64,000 nucleotides of DNA from Bradyrhizobium sp. LMTR 3 (GTDB lineage Bacteria > Pseudomonadota > Alphaproteobacteria > Rhizobiales > Xanthobacteraceae): positions 248,001-312,000 of the forward strand of contig NZ_MAXC01000046.1 in assembly GCF_001693485.1 (NCBI RefSeq), given 5' to 3'. The notes under the pieces are model-generated. The model was not told the origin of the DNA and searched no databases. It saw only the letters and a list, made by a program, of their open reading frames with translations. Shown here in pieces: positions 49,739 to 59,150 of this stretch (position 1 is the stretch's first letter; each line of letters starts with the position of its first letter). Position numbers and translations under genes: made by a program.

Positions 49739-50953
49739 TTGTCACTGTCCAAGCCGCGCCCGAGGATTGTTGCCGATACGATGGACTCGCCCGCCGCGGC
49801 GGCGACCTTTGCCCGATCGGCTCTTCCTCGCCGTCGCCGGAGCATGACATTTGCAAAACTTGCCGCGTCCGCCATCGCGCTCGTCGCGGCTGCCGCGATG
49901 GTGATTGCCATCGTGCAGCGCCGCGCGTCGCCGGTCACCGTGCCCGTTCAACAGGCTCCCGCTTTGACGGCCACGAGTACAATGCCCCGCGCGCTGAAAT
50001 GGGACATGGCGATAGAAGCGTCGGGCGCAATCGCTGCATGGCAGGAAGCGAGCGTTGGCGCGCAGATCGGCGGTTATCAGCTGTCCGACGTCCTCGTGAA
50101 CGTCGGCGACCAGGTCCGGCAGGGCCAAGTGCTCGCGCGGTTCGATCCCAGCCTGTTGCGCGCCGATGAAGTGCAGCTGAAAGCGCAATACGATCAGGCC
50201 GAAGCCAACCGGCAGCGGGCACAGCGGTTGAGGGGAAGCGACGCGATCAGCGACAAGGATGCCCTGCAGCGTGAGACCGAAGCAAAGACCGCGGAGGCGC
50301 TGCTCGCAGCCAAGCAATTGCAGCTGAAATATACCGAAGTTGTGGCGCCAGATGACGGCGTCATTAGCTCGCGTATGGCGACCCTCGGCGCTGTTGTCCC
50401 GGTTGGCCAGGAACTGTTCCGCCTGATCAGGCAAAACCGGCTTGAATGGCGTGGGGAACTCACGGCGGCACAGCTCACACAAATCACACCGGGGCAGCGC
50501 ATCGCACTGACCTTGCCGAACGGCGGCACCGCCATGGCGACAGTTCGCCAGCTGGCTCCGTCTCTGGACCCGCAGTCGCGTCTTGGCTTGGTCTATGCCG
50601 ATATCGACCCCGGCAGCCGCGCGCGCGCCGGCATGTATGTCAGCGGCAGCGTTATCCTGGGCGAGAGCAAGGCGCGCGTGATCCCTGCTGAAAGCGTAGT
50701 CATTCGAGACGGACGCAGTTACGTGCTCAAGGTCGCGGCGGAAGGAGAATTGAGACCGCGCGTGACGCTTCAGGCGGTGACTACGGGCCGCCGGCAGGGC
50801 AGGGATGTCGAGATCACTTCCGGTATCGCTGGCGATGATCGGGTCATTGTCCAGGGCGCAGGCTTCCTTAAGGACGGCGATATCGTGCGATTGGCCGGGG
50901 ATAGCGACGCCGATCGCGTGTCTGCGACCGCTCAGGATGAAAGCGATCGATGA
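49739..50953 (+). CDS. RND efflux periplasmic adaptor (membrane-fusion protein)
   Basis: 404 residues from TTG 49739, which has AAAGGAGAA just before it. A single membrane helix (residues 38-62) is followed by the classic barrel-sandwich (biotinyl-lipoyl) halves and hairpin: ASVGAQIGGYQLSDVLVNVG, GDQVRQGQVLARFD, then KYTEVVAPDDGVISSRMAT. A beta-barrel and membrane-proximal domain end the protein. It bridges the RND pump and an outer-membrane channel; no TolC-like gene is next to it. The pump gene starts by ATGA overlap. Confidence 0.92.
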   Translation: MSLSKPRPRIVADTMDSPAAAATFARSALPRRRRSMTFAKLAASAIALVAAAAMVIAIVQRRASPVTVPVQQAPALTATSTMPRALKWDMAIEASGAIAAWQEASVGAQIGGYQLSDVLVNVGDQVRQGQVLARFDPSLLRADEVQLKAQYDQAEANRQRAQRLRGSDAISDKDALQRETEAKTAEALLAAKQLQLKYTEVVAPDDGVISSRMATLGAVVPVGQELFRLIRQNRLEWRGELTAAQLTQITPGQRIALTLPNGGTAMATVRQLAPSLDPQSRLGLVYADIDPGSRARAGMYVSGSVILGESKARVIPAESVVIRDGRSYVLKVAAEGELRPRVTLQAVTTGRRQGRDVEITSGIAGDDRVIVQGAGFLKDGDIVRLAGDSDADRVSATAQDESDR

Positions 50954-53900
50954 ATTTCGCAACGTGGTCGATCCGCAATCCGATACCTGCGATCATGCTG
51001 TTCGCAGTTCTGGCGATCGCCGGTCTGTGGGGCTTCCGATCATTGCCGATCCAGAGCTTTCCGGATCTCGATCTGCCCGTTGTCAACGTCACGCTGGTTC
51101 AGCCGGGGGCGGCACCTTCCCAACTGGAGACGGAGGTCGCCCGGAAAGTTGAAGACTCGCTTGCGACGCTCGGCGGCCTCAAGCATCTGCGTACATCGGT
51201 CACAGACGGCCAGGTCGCCATCCGGGTCGAATTCGTGCTTGAAAAGAATCTCTCGGAGGCCTTGATTGAAACCAAGGATGCGGTCGATCGTGTACGGTCA
51301 GACCTGCCCCTGGACGTCCAGCCTCCGATTGTCAGCGCTCAGCGAGCCGGCAGCAATGCGCTGCTGATCTACGCCATATCGTCCACGCGGCTCGACGAAG
51401 AAGCACTGTCATGGTTCGTGGATGACACCGTCGCAAAGATCGTTCTCGGCGTGCCTGGCATCGGCCGCTTTGAGCGGGTCGGCGGCGTGCAGCGGGAAGT
51501 GCGTGTCGAGGTCGATCCCGTGCGTCTCGCCGCCCTCGGCGTCACCGCTGCAGATGTTTCGCGGGCGCTCCGTCAGGTACAGCAGCAATCATCCGGCGGG
51601 CGCGCACAACTGAGTCAGAACGAGCAGGCTGTCCGCACGACCGCAATCGTGCGCCAGGCCTCTGATCTCGCGGCCCTGCCGATCGCAGTTCCCGGCGTGG
51701 CCAAGGTGCGCCTGGATCAGGTAGCCGATGTTCGGGATACTATCGCAGAGCGTACGCAGGTTGCTTTACTGAACGGCAAGCACGTCGTGGGATTTCGGGT
51801 ATATCGCGCCAAGGGTTTCGACGAGGCGGGTATTGCCGATGCCGTCGGGCGAGCGATGGAGCAGCTCCAGAAGACCGACCCGACACTCGATATCAAGCTG
51901 ATATCTGGTTCAATCGACTACACACGCGAGCAGTATGCGGGCTCGATGCACATGCTTTACGAGGGGGCATTGCTGGCGATCCTTGTCGTCTGGTGGTTCC
52001 TACGCGACTGGCGTGCAACGCTCATTTCCGCAGCCGCTCTTCCGCTGTCGATCCTTCCTGCCTTCGCCGCGATGTCGTGGCTGGGATACTCCCTCAATAC
52101 AGTGACGCTTCTCGCGCTCGCGGTGATCGTCGGGATCCTGGTCGATGACGCGATCGTGGAGATCGAGAATATCGAGCGTCACCGCGCGATGGGCAAGCCG
52201 ATGCGCGAGGCGGCAAGTGAGGCCGTGACCGAGATCGGACTCGCAGTTGTTGCAACGACGATCACACTGGTGGTCGTGTTCCTGCCCACAGCCTTGATGA
52301 GCGGCGTGTCAGGTCTGCTGTTCAAACAATTTGGGTGGACTGCCGTGATTGCGGTTCTGGCATCGTTGCTGGTCGCGCGCCTGCTCACACCGATGATGGC
52401 TGCTTATATGCTCTCGTCACGACCATCAACGGAGCACAAGGACGGCCCGTTGATGACAATTTACCTGCGGACCGTTGGCTGGTGCCTTGGTCATCGCAAG
52501 ACAACAGCGTTTGGGACAGTCCTATTCTTCGCCGCGTCGCTTGCCCTAATCCCGCTGATCCCAACTGGATTGATCCCGCCGGCGGACCGCGGCTCGACGA
52601 CGGTGAATATCGAGCTCCCGCCCGGCAGCCCGATGCAAAGCACGCTCAAGGTCGCGGAAGATATCCGCGCGGTACTGAAGGATGTGCCAGGGATTGCCAG
52701 TGTATTCACAACAGTGGGTGACTCGCAGCAACTCGGGCCCGGAACACAGCAGGCAGGGGAGGTGCGCAGAGGCGCCATGGTTCTGATGCTGGCCCCCCGT
52801 GGCGAACGTGAGCCGCAAGTCACGATTGAGAACAACGTTCGACCGAAGCTCCTTGGTATACCCGGCGCACGCTTCGCCATTGGCGGTGGCGGGCTGGGCG
52901 AGAAGATTCAGTTCATTCTCTCGAGCGATAACGTGCAGGCACTTAAGGCGAGCGCCGAGGCGCTCGAGCAGGATCTGCGGGGGGCTGGCGGATTTACGAA
53001 TATCAAGTCCACGGCCAGCCTCGAACGTCCCGAGGTTATTGTCCGCCCGGACCTGCTGCGGGCGGCGGAGCGGGGCGTCACGACCGCCTCGATTGGCGAT
53101 GTCGTTCGGATCGCGACCAGTGGCGATTTCGATACGCAGGTCGCTCGGCTCAATCTTGATAGTCGTCAGGTCTATATCCGCGTGCGTGTAACGGACGCGG
53201 CGCGGCAGAAGATAGATACGCTTGCCAACATGCGGGTGAATGGCCGGAACGGGCCGATCCCATTGTCGAGCGTCGCCGCAATTTCCATGGAAAGCGGCCC
53301 CTCGCAAATCGACCGGTACGACCGCCGCCGCTACGTCACTGTCGAGGCCGATCTCGGCGGGATGGCGCTCGGACCGGCGCAGGCGACCGCGATGGCGTTG
53401 CCCGCAATTAAAGACCTGCCGTCCTCTGTCAGCCTCATCCGGACCGGCGATTCCGAACTCGCGGGAGAACTCGCGACTGGTTTCGGCATGGCAATCATTA
53501 TCGGCATTGTGTCGATGTTTTGCGTGCTCGTGCTACTGTTCAAGGACTTTCTCCAACCCGTCACCATTCTCTCGGCGCTTCCGCTCTCTGTCGGCGGCGC
53601 TTTCGTCGCTCTGCTCATCGCGCGCAGCCAACTCAATCTCCCCGTCATGATCGGCTTCGTGATGCTGATGGGTATTGTCGCGAAAAACTCAATCCTGCTC
53701 GTCGAATATGCCGTGGTCGGAATTCGCGAGCGTGGACTATCCATGCACGACGCGCTGATTGACGCCTGCCACAAGCGCGCCCGCCCCATCGTCATGACCA
53801 CAATCGCGATGATCGCAGGAATGCTGCCGATCGCCCTTGGGTTCGGCGCCGACGCGAGCTTCCGCCAGTCGATGGCAATCGCCGTCATCGGTGGCCTGCT

Positions 53901-54027
53901 AACCTCGACCGCTCTTTCGCTCCTGGTTGTGCCTGTGGCGTTCGTCTACGTCGACCGGTTTGAGCAGTGGATCGTCCGCTTTGGCCGCCGTCTGTCGTAC
54001 CGACCGCAATTCAAAGGGCAGCGCTAG
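50950..54027 (+). CDS. RND efflux transporter permease (AcrB/MdtB-like)
   Basis: 1025 residues, normal for the family, with 12 predicted membrane helices in two sets. TM4 carries the proton-relay aspartate pair in GILVDDAIVEIENIERH. Family landmarks include IPAIMLFAVLAIAGLWGF at the start, PQPPIVSAQRAGSNALLIYA-like porter segments and LMGIVAKNSILLVEYA. It pumps toxic compounds from periplasm or inner membrane to the outside. Translation overlaps the adaptor by 4 bases. Control by the ATAGA operator upstream of the adaptor suggests induction by the pumped compound. Confidence 0.94.
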   Translation: MNFATWSIRNPIPAIMLFAVLAIAGLWGFRSLPIQSFPDLDLPVVNVTLVQPGAAPSQLETEVARKVEDSLATLGGLKHLRTSVTDGQVAIRVEFVLEKNLSEALIETKDAVDRVRSDLPLDVQPPIVSAQRAGSNALLIYAISSTRLDEEALSWFVDDTVAKIVLGVPGIGRFERVGGVQREVRVEVDPVRLAALGVTAADVSRALRQVQQQSSGGRAQLSQNEQAVRTTAIVRQASDLAALPIAVPGVAKVRLDQVADVRDTIAERTQVALLNGKHVVGFRVYRAKGFDEAGIADAVGRAMEQLQKTDPTLDIKLISGSIDYTREQYAGSMHMLYEGALLAILVVWWFLRDWRATLISAAALPLSILPAFAAMSWLGYSLNTVTLLALAVIVGILVDDAIVEIENIERHRAMGKPMREAASEAVTEIGLAVVATTITLVVVFLPTALMSGVSGLLFKQFGWTAVIAVLASLLVARLLTPMMAAYMLSSRPSTEHKDGPLMTIYLRTVGWCLGHRKTTAFGTVLFFAASLALIPLIPTGLIPPADRGSTTVNIELPPGSPMQSTLKVAEDIRAVLKDVPGIASVFTTVGDSQQLGPGTQQAGEVRRGAMVLMLAPRGEREPQVTIENNVRPKLLGIPGARFAIGGGGLGEKIQFILSSDNVQALKASAEALEQDLRGAGGFTNIKSTASLERPEVIVRPDLLRAAERGVTTASIGDVVRIATSGDFDTQVARLNLDSRQVYIRVRVTDAARQKIDTLANMRVNGRNGPIPLSSVAAISMESGPSQIDRYDRRRYVTVEADLGGMALGPAQATAMALPAIKDLPSSVSLIRTGDSELAGELATGFGMAIIIGIVSMFCVLVLLFKDFLQPVTILSALPLSVGGAFVALLIARSQLNLPVMIGFVMLMGIVAKNSILLVEYAVVGIRERGLSMHDALIDACHKRARPIVMTTIAMIAGMLPIALGFGADASFRQSMAIAVIGGLLTSTALSLLVVPVAFVYVDRFEQWIVRFGRRLSYRPQFKGQR

Positions 54028-54215
54028 CGCGAGCGAGTGAGCCCGGCCGGGCTACCGGGGGCGTCCACGGCCGTGACCTCCAGCTAAGTCGCGGGAAATT
54101 CACGCCTTTCCGGTTATGGGCCTCAACTCTGGGGAAAAGGACATAGTTATCCACACCCATTGCGAGAACATGATTTTCATGTTTTGTTCACTGTAGCGAT
54201 TCTGATGGGGCGCGG

Positions 54216-55490
54216 ATGAGTTCCTTCCAGTTTATCCATACCGGAGATATCCACCTCGACAGTCCTCTAAAAGGGCTAAGCGGCCAGGAGGGGGCTGCCG
54301 CCGAGCGCATCCGGACGGCGACCAGAACCGCCTTCGAAGATCTCGTTTCCCGGGCGATTGAAGAGCAGGTCGCCTTCATGGTCATTGCCGGCGATCTTTA
54401 TGACGGCGACTGGCGCGATTTTCAGACAGGTCTCTTTTTCGTCCGGCAGATGGGGCGTCTTCGCGCAGCGAACATCCCCGTATTCGTGCTCCACGGCAAT
54501 CACGATGCTGAAAGCCAGATCACGCGGCGGCTCACCTTGCCAGACAACGTGCAGGTGTTTGGCTATCGAAAGCCGCAAACGTTTGAGCTGGAAGAATGCC
54601 GCGTCGCACTGCATGGCCAAAGCTTCAGAGTGCCGGCGACGACAGACAACCTTGCGGCGGTTTATCCCCCGCCGGTCAAAGGCTTTTTCAATATCGGCGT
54701 GTTGCATACCGCCCTCGGAGGCGTGAATGGACCTCACCAGAATTACGCGCCGTGCAGTATCGATGAGCTTGTGAACAAGGGCTACGATTATTGGGCGTTG
54801 GCGCATGTGCATCAGGCCAGCGTTCTGCACGAGAATCCTCATGTCGTTTTCTGCGGTAATCTGCAGGGCCGCCATATTCGCGAAACAGGTCCAAAGTCAG
54901 CCTACCTGAACACGGTTGAGGACGGCGTTCTGCAAAGTATTGAACCGCTTCACACCGACGTCGTCCGCTGGGCGCAGATCGACGTGGCGGTTGGCGCGTG
55001 CGCGCAGTTTGGCGACGTCATAGATGAAATCAAAAACAAGATTGATGCGGCCACGATGGATGCAGAGGGGCGGCGGCTGCTGGCATGCCGCATCCAGTTG
55101 ACGGGTGCGACCGCTCTCCATGGCGAGTTGCTGGCGTCAGAGTCGCAGCTGCTGGCCGAGGCACGGGCCGCTTCCCTGGCACTGGGCGAAGAGATCGCGT
55201 GGATCGCAAGCGTGGCGAATGCGACGCAGCCAGCATCGACAATGTCGGGGGCAATGGATCAGGAGGCGCTCAACGATCTGAACGTTTTGCTGTCGCAGGC
55301 AACCGGCGATCCCGAATTGCAGGTTCAACTAGCGAACGAACTGGGCGAACTCATTCGCAAGCTTCCGCATGACGCTGCGCTCGATGTGGACGATGCGCTT
55401 CTTCAAGCCGCAATCAACAAGGATTTTGCCGCGGTGATCGGCCAGGCTGGCACGTACTTAAACGCACGCCTGAGTGCGGGGAGGCGTTGA
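54216..55490 (+). CDS. SbcD/YhaO-like DNA nuclease (calcineurin-fold phosphoesterase)
   Basis: 424 residues. The five-motif metallophosphoesterase core is clear: HTGDIHLD (Asp11, His13), IAGDLYDGD, LHGNHDA (Asn94, His95), VLHTAL and LAHVHQ. It belongs to the Mre11/SbcD branch close to Bacillus YhaO. The C-terminal 150 residues are helical and would bind the partner ATPase. The partner gene begins 3 bases after its stop, so the two form one complex. Substrates would be DNA ends or hairpins. Confidence 0.9.
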   Translation: MSSFQFIHTGDIHLDSPLKGLSGQEGAAAERIRTATRTAFEDLVSRAIEEQVAFMVIAGDLYDGDWRDFQTGLFFVRQMGRLRAANIPVFVLHGNHDAESQITRRLTLPDNVQVFGYRKPQTFELEECRVALHGQSFRVPATTDNLAAVYPPPVKGFFNIGVLHTALGGVNGPHQNYAPCSIDELVNKGYDYWALAHVHQASVLHENPHVVFCGNLQGRHIRETGPKSAYLNTVEDGVLQSIEPLHTDVVRWAQIDVAVGACAQFGDVIDEIKNKIDAATMDAEGRRLLACRIQLTGATALHGELLASESQLLAEARAASLALGEEIAWIASVANATQPASTMSGAMDQEALNDLNVLLSQATGDPELQVQLANELGELIRKLPHDAALDVDDALLQAAINKDFAAVIGQAGTYLNARLSAGRR

Positions 55491-55493
55491 ACA

Positions 55494-58400
55494 ATGCGTT
55501 TGCGTTCTCTTGATCTTATTCGCTACGGGCATTTCACCGGCCGGACGCTCGCTTTTCCGTCAGGCGGGCCGGATTTTCACATCGTGTACGGTGAGAACGA
55601 GGCTGGGAAATCGACGACAATGTCGGCGATTGAAGATTTGCTGTTCGGAATCCCCGGTCAGTCTCCTCGCAACTTTCTTCATGAAAACGCTGCCCTTCGG
55701 ATTGGTGCGACGTTGGAACACGATACGAATACGCTCGCCATTCGGCGGCGCAAGGGCAATAAAGATACCATCCTGGGATGGGACGATCTGCCCTTGAGCA
55801 CAGGCGACGGGACGCTTGGGCCGCTGCTCGGAGGGATTGATCGCGCCTTTTATTGCAGGATGTTCTGTCTCGATCATGAGCGCCTGCGCGTCGGCGGGCG
55901 TGACATTATCCAGGCCAAGGACGATGTCGGCGCCACCTTGTTCGCGGCCGGGGCAGGCCTGTCGGGACTTCGCGGGCGCCTTGCGGCGATGCAGGAAGAG
56001 GCGGAAGGACTCTGGGCCAGCCGCAAAGCGGGGCATCGAAAATATTACCAGGCCGAAGACCGTCTCAAGGATGCGGATACTGCCTTGCGGCAACACACCG
56101 TGACGGCAAGCAAATGGCAGGAACTGAAATCAGCTTTCGATGATGCGCGCGAGCGCTGCGCGGGTCTTGAAAAGGACATCGAAAGTCAGGTCACAGAACT
56201 TGCGAAAATCGCGCGCATTCGGCGCGTTTATCGCGCCGTGCGGCGTCTGGCGGAAATCGAGCGTGAAATCGCCGGGCTTGGCGGTGTTGCTGTTCTCGCT
56301 GCCTCCGCCGCGAGCGAATTCGAGAAAGCGGCCTCCGATAATGCCGCTGCAGACGTGCGCATCGGTGCGTTCGGCGAACAGATCGCGGCCATCGGCGTGG
56401 AGTGCGCTGGCCTGGTCATCGATGACAACCTCCTGCAGCACGGATCGGAAATAGAGCGGCTTTACGAACGCCGCATCCAGATCGCATCGGGGAAGGCTGA
56501 CTTACCCAAGCGGCGCGCGGATCTCGCGGCCTCAGAAGAGGCGCTAAAACGCTTGGCGACCGAACTGGAATGGACAGCTCCAACGGTCGAGGATTTGATC
56601 AACAGGATTCCCGTACGTGCCAAGGTCTCGGTTGTCCGTGGGTTGTTGACCGAACGGGGCAGCCGTTTCACGGCGGTAGGAAATGCACGGAAAGCGGTCG
56701 AGGACGCGCTTGAGAAGGTAGAGGATATTCGCATCCGCATCGAAGCGGTGGGTGTCGCGCAGGATGTTTCGGCGTTGGCGGGCGTCGTGAAATCCATCCG
56801 CGCCCTCGGTGACCTGGATGCGCGCCTGCAGGCGGCCGAAAGAGAGCGGCGGGACGCCGATAATCTCTGTCGGCAGCAAATGGCGTTGATGAATCCCGTG
56901 GTCGCAGATGAGGAAAGTTTGCGTGCCATACGGATTCCGGCCAACGCAACGGTCAAAGCGCATCGCGATGCTGCCCGCGAACTGGAACGCCGCATCCATA
57001 ATCACGCGGCCGCAATCCGTGAAGCCGCCCGGATGGTCGAGAACAATCGCAAAGCGTATCTCCGGCTTGTCTCGGATGAAGGGATCGTGTCCGCAGCCGA
57101 GCTGACGAGATTGCGGGAACTCCGTGATGCCGGTTGGTCCATCATAAAACGAAAGCACATTGAGAACGTCGCCGTTCCAGATGCCGACGAGCAGGAATTC
57201 ACGAAGGGCGCTTCCCTGCTGAACGCATTTGAGGCGAGCATCGGTCATGCTGACGGAGCTGCCGATCAGCGTTTTGAGAATGCGCAATCGACGGCCGAAG
57301 CGATGGTGCTGGCCCGGCAGATTGCTGAACAGGAAGACGGACTACACGCGCAAAAAGAAGAACTAGAAGTGCTAACCCTGGAGCGGTCTGGACTGACCGC
57401 CGCATGGGTTGACATGTGGACGGGTGTTACGGACTCGCCATCGAACCCGGATGAAATGCTCGAATGGCTCGATGCTAGGGCGGTTTTGCTTGGCCAAGTC
57501 GTCAAGCGCGACGCTGCCCTCCGGTCGTCGGCGTCACTGGAGCAGGAGATTGCAGACGCCAGGAAGCAGCTTGTTGGCATACTGCAGGACCCTGCTATGG
57601 CTGCCACCGCGGAAAGTTTGCCGCTCAACGGCATGCTGGCGACGGCGGAGCTGCGCATCCGGACACAGGAGACGATTGCGCAAAAGCGCGCCGAGCTGGA
57701 GCTTGAGGAGCGCAAGATCAAAACTGACGCAGAGCGAAAGGCCAAGGCCCTCGAAAGCGCCGAGAAAGAGCAGCACGAGTGGGAACGCCAATGGAAGGAG
57801 GCCTTGGCAGCGCTGAACTTATTGGGAGAGGCGGCGGTCGAAACCATACAAGGCCAGATCGAAGCTCTGGAACAGATGCGCGACGTCGCTGCAAAAATTG
57901 CCGACCTGCAGCATGAGCGTATCGGCAAGATCGAACGGGATATTACAGCATTTGAAAACGAGGTAGCGAGACTCGCCGCGTCCGTGGCAACGGATTTGGC
58001 AGGCGCGGATGCTGACGACGTTGTTATCAAAATGCAGGCGCGGCTGAATGAGGCGAAGCAAAGCCAGGCAACGCTCGGCGAAAAGAAGGCGGCCATAAAG
58101 GGCCTTCAAAAGAAATTAGAGGACTGCGACAAGTCGAGAGAAGCCGCGCAGGAAATTATCCTGAAGCTGCAACAGGCGGCTTGCGTGACGCTCGATGCAT
58201 TGCGCGCAGCCATAGGGCAGTCCGATTTGCTGCGCGGGCTTAAGGATGAACAGGCAAGCCTGCATGTAACGCTCGAAGCGGACGGTGATGGTCTTGGCAT
58301 TGAAGCTCTTGTCGAGGAGTGCCGCAACAGCGACCTGGATCAGGCGGCGGCGCGCGAACAGACGCTAACGCAATCCCTGAAGGATCAAAGACAGCGCCAG

Positions 58401-59036
58401 CTTGAGGCCATCCAGCATCGCAACGACGCGGCGCGGGTTTTCGAAGCACTCGGCGGCGACGCTGCCGCCGCAAAGGCTGCGTCCGACCGTCAGGCCGCGC
58501 TCGCGGATATGAGAGACGCTGCCAGCCAATATACTCGTGTTCGTTCGGCATCGCTCATCCTGCAATGGGCAATCGAACGTTTCCGACGCGAAAAGCAGGC
58601 GCCGCTGCTTAAGCGGGCGGGAGAGCTGTTCTCGATCCTGACCGGCGGATCCTTTGAGAGGCTCGCGCTCGAATACGATGAGAAGGACGTTCCTCATCTC
58701 GCAGGTGTCCGGCGCGATGGGAGCGCGGTTGGGGTTTCTGGCTTAAGTGAGGGGGCTGCCGATCAATTGTTTATGGCTCTGCGCGTCGCCGCGGTCGAAG
58801 AATATCTCGCTCATGCCGGGCCGGTGCCGTTCATCGCGGATGATCTGTTTATCAATTATGACGATGAACGCGCGGCTGCCGGGTTCAAAGTGCTGCGCCA
58901 GCTCTCGGAAAAAACGCAAGTGCTGTTCTTTACCCACCATCAGCACCTGATTGGCGTGGCCCGCACCGCATTCGGCGGGAATGTGTCGACCGCCGTGCTT
59001 GACCATCATGATGATCCCCTGAAAAACGTGGCATAG
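55494..59036 (+). CDS. SbcC/YhaN-like AAA ATPase with long coiled coil
   Basis: 1180 residues. Walker A GENEAGKST is at residues 33-41, followed by AIEDLLFGIP. Long coiled coils cover about 190-1000. Near the C-terminus SGLSEGAADQLFMALR is the ABC-type signature and FIADDLFINYDDERA the Walker B. This is the Rad50/SbcC architecture but without an obvious zinc-hook CxxC, as in YhaN. It works with the preceding nuclease and probably tethers and opens DNA ends. Such pairs occur both in repair and in anti-phage systems. Confidence 0.9.
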   Translation: MRLRSLDLIRYGHFTGRTLAFPSGGPDFHIVYGENEAGKSTTMSAIEDLLFGIPGQSPRNFLHENAALRIGATLEHDTNTLAIRRRKGNKDTILGWDDLPLSTGDGTLGPLLGGIDRAFYCRMFCLDHERLRVGGRDIIQAKDDVGATLFAAGAGLSGLRGRLAAMQEEAEGLWASRKAGHRKYYQAEDRLKDADTALRQHTVTASKWQELKSAFDDARERCAGLEKDIESQVTELAKIARIRRVYRAVRRLAEIEREIAGLGGVAVLAASAASEFEKAASDNAAADVRIGAFGEQIAAIGVECAGLVIDDNLLQHGSEIERLYERRIQIASGKADLPKRRADLAASEEALKRLATELEWTAPTVEDLINRIPVRAKVSVVRGLLTERGSRFTAVGNARKAVEDALEKVEDIRIRIEAVGVAQDVSALAGVVKSIRALGDLDARLQAAERERRDADNLCRQQMALMNPVVADEESLRAIRIPANATVKAHRDAARELERRIHNHAAAIREAARMVENNRKAYLRLVSDEGIVSAAELTRLRELRDAGWSIIKRKHIENVAVPDADEQEFTKGASLLNAFEASIGHADGAADQRFENAQSTAEAMVLARQIAEQEDGLHAQKEELEVLTLERSGLTAAWVDMWTGVTDSPSNPDEMLEWLDARAVLLGQVVKRDAALRSSASLEQEIADARKQLVGILQDPAMAATAESLPLNGMLATAELRIRTQETIAQKRAELELEERKIKTDAERKAKALESAEKEQHEWERQWKEALAALNLLGEAAVETIQGQIEALEQMRDVAAKIADLQHERIGKIERDITAFENEVARLAASVATDLAGADADDVVIKMQARLNEAKQSQATLGEKKAAIKGLQKKLEDCDKSREAAQEIILKLQQAACVTLDALRAAIGQSDLLRGLKDEQASLHVTLEADGDGLGIEALVEECRNSDLDQAAAREQTLTQSLKDQRQRQLEAIQHRNDAARVFEALGGDAAAAKAASDRQAALADMRDAASQYTRVRSASLILQWAIERFRREKQAPLLKRAGELFSILTGGSFERLALEYDEKDVPHLAGVRRDGSAVGVSGLSEGAADQLFMALRVAAVEEYLAHAGPVPFIADDLFINYDDERAAAGFKVLRQLSEKTQVLFFTHHQHLIGVARTAFGGNVSTAVLDHHDDPLKNVA

Positions 59037-59150
59037 CGTTCCAGCAATCCTCTTCCTCTTCCCGGGGCCGCTCGCATCGCAATTGCCAAGATGAACAGTC
59101 AGAGAAATGTCACCGGGATAGCTGATCAGGAGGAGGGTTAGCCTTGGTTG

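Noticed and set aside
49742-50962. Long open frame (406 codons) on the minus strand opposite the RND adaptor gene
   Set aside because: It is the exact complement of a well-supported adaptor gene with its own ribosome site and family motifs; high GC leaves the antisense frame open.
54040-54053. AGCCCGGCCGGGCT palindrome after the RND pump
   Set aside because: Too short, no loop and no T-run; not convincing as a terminator.
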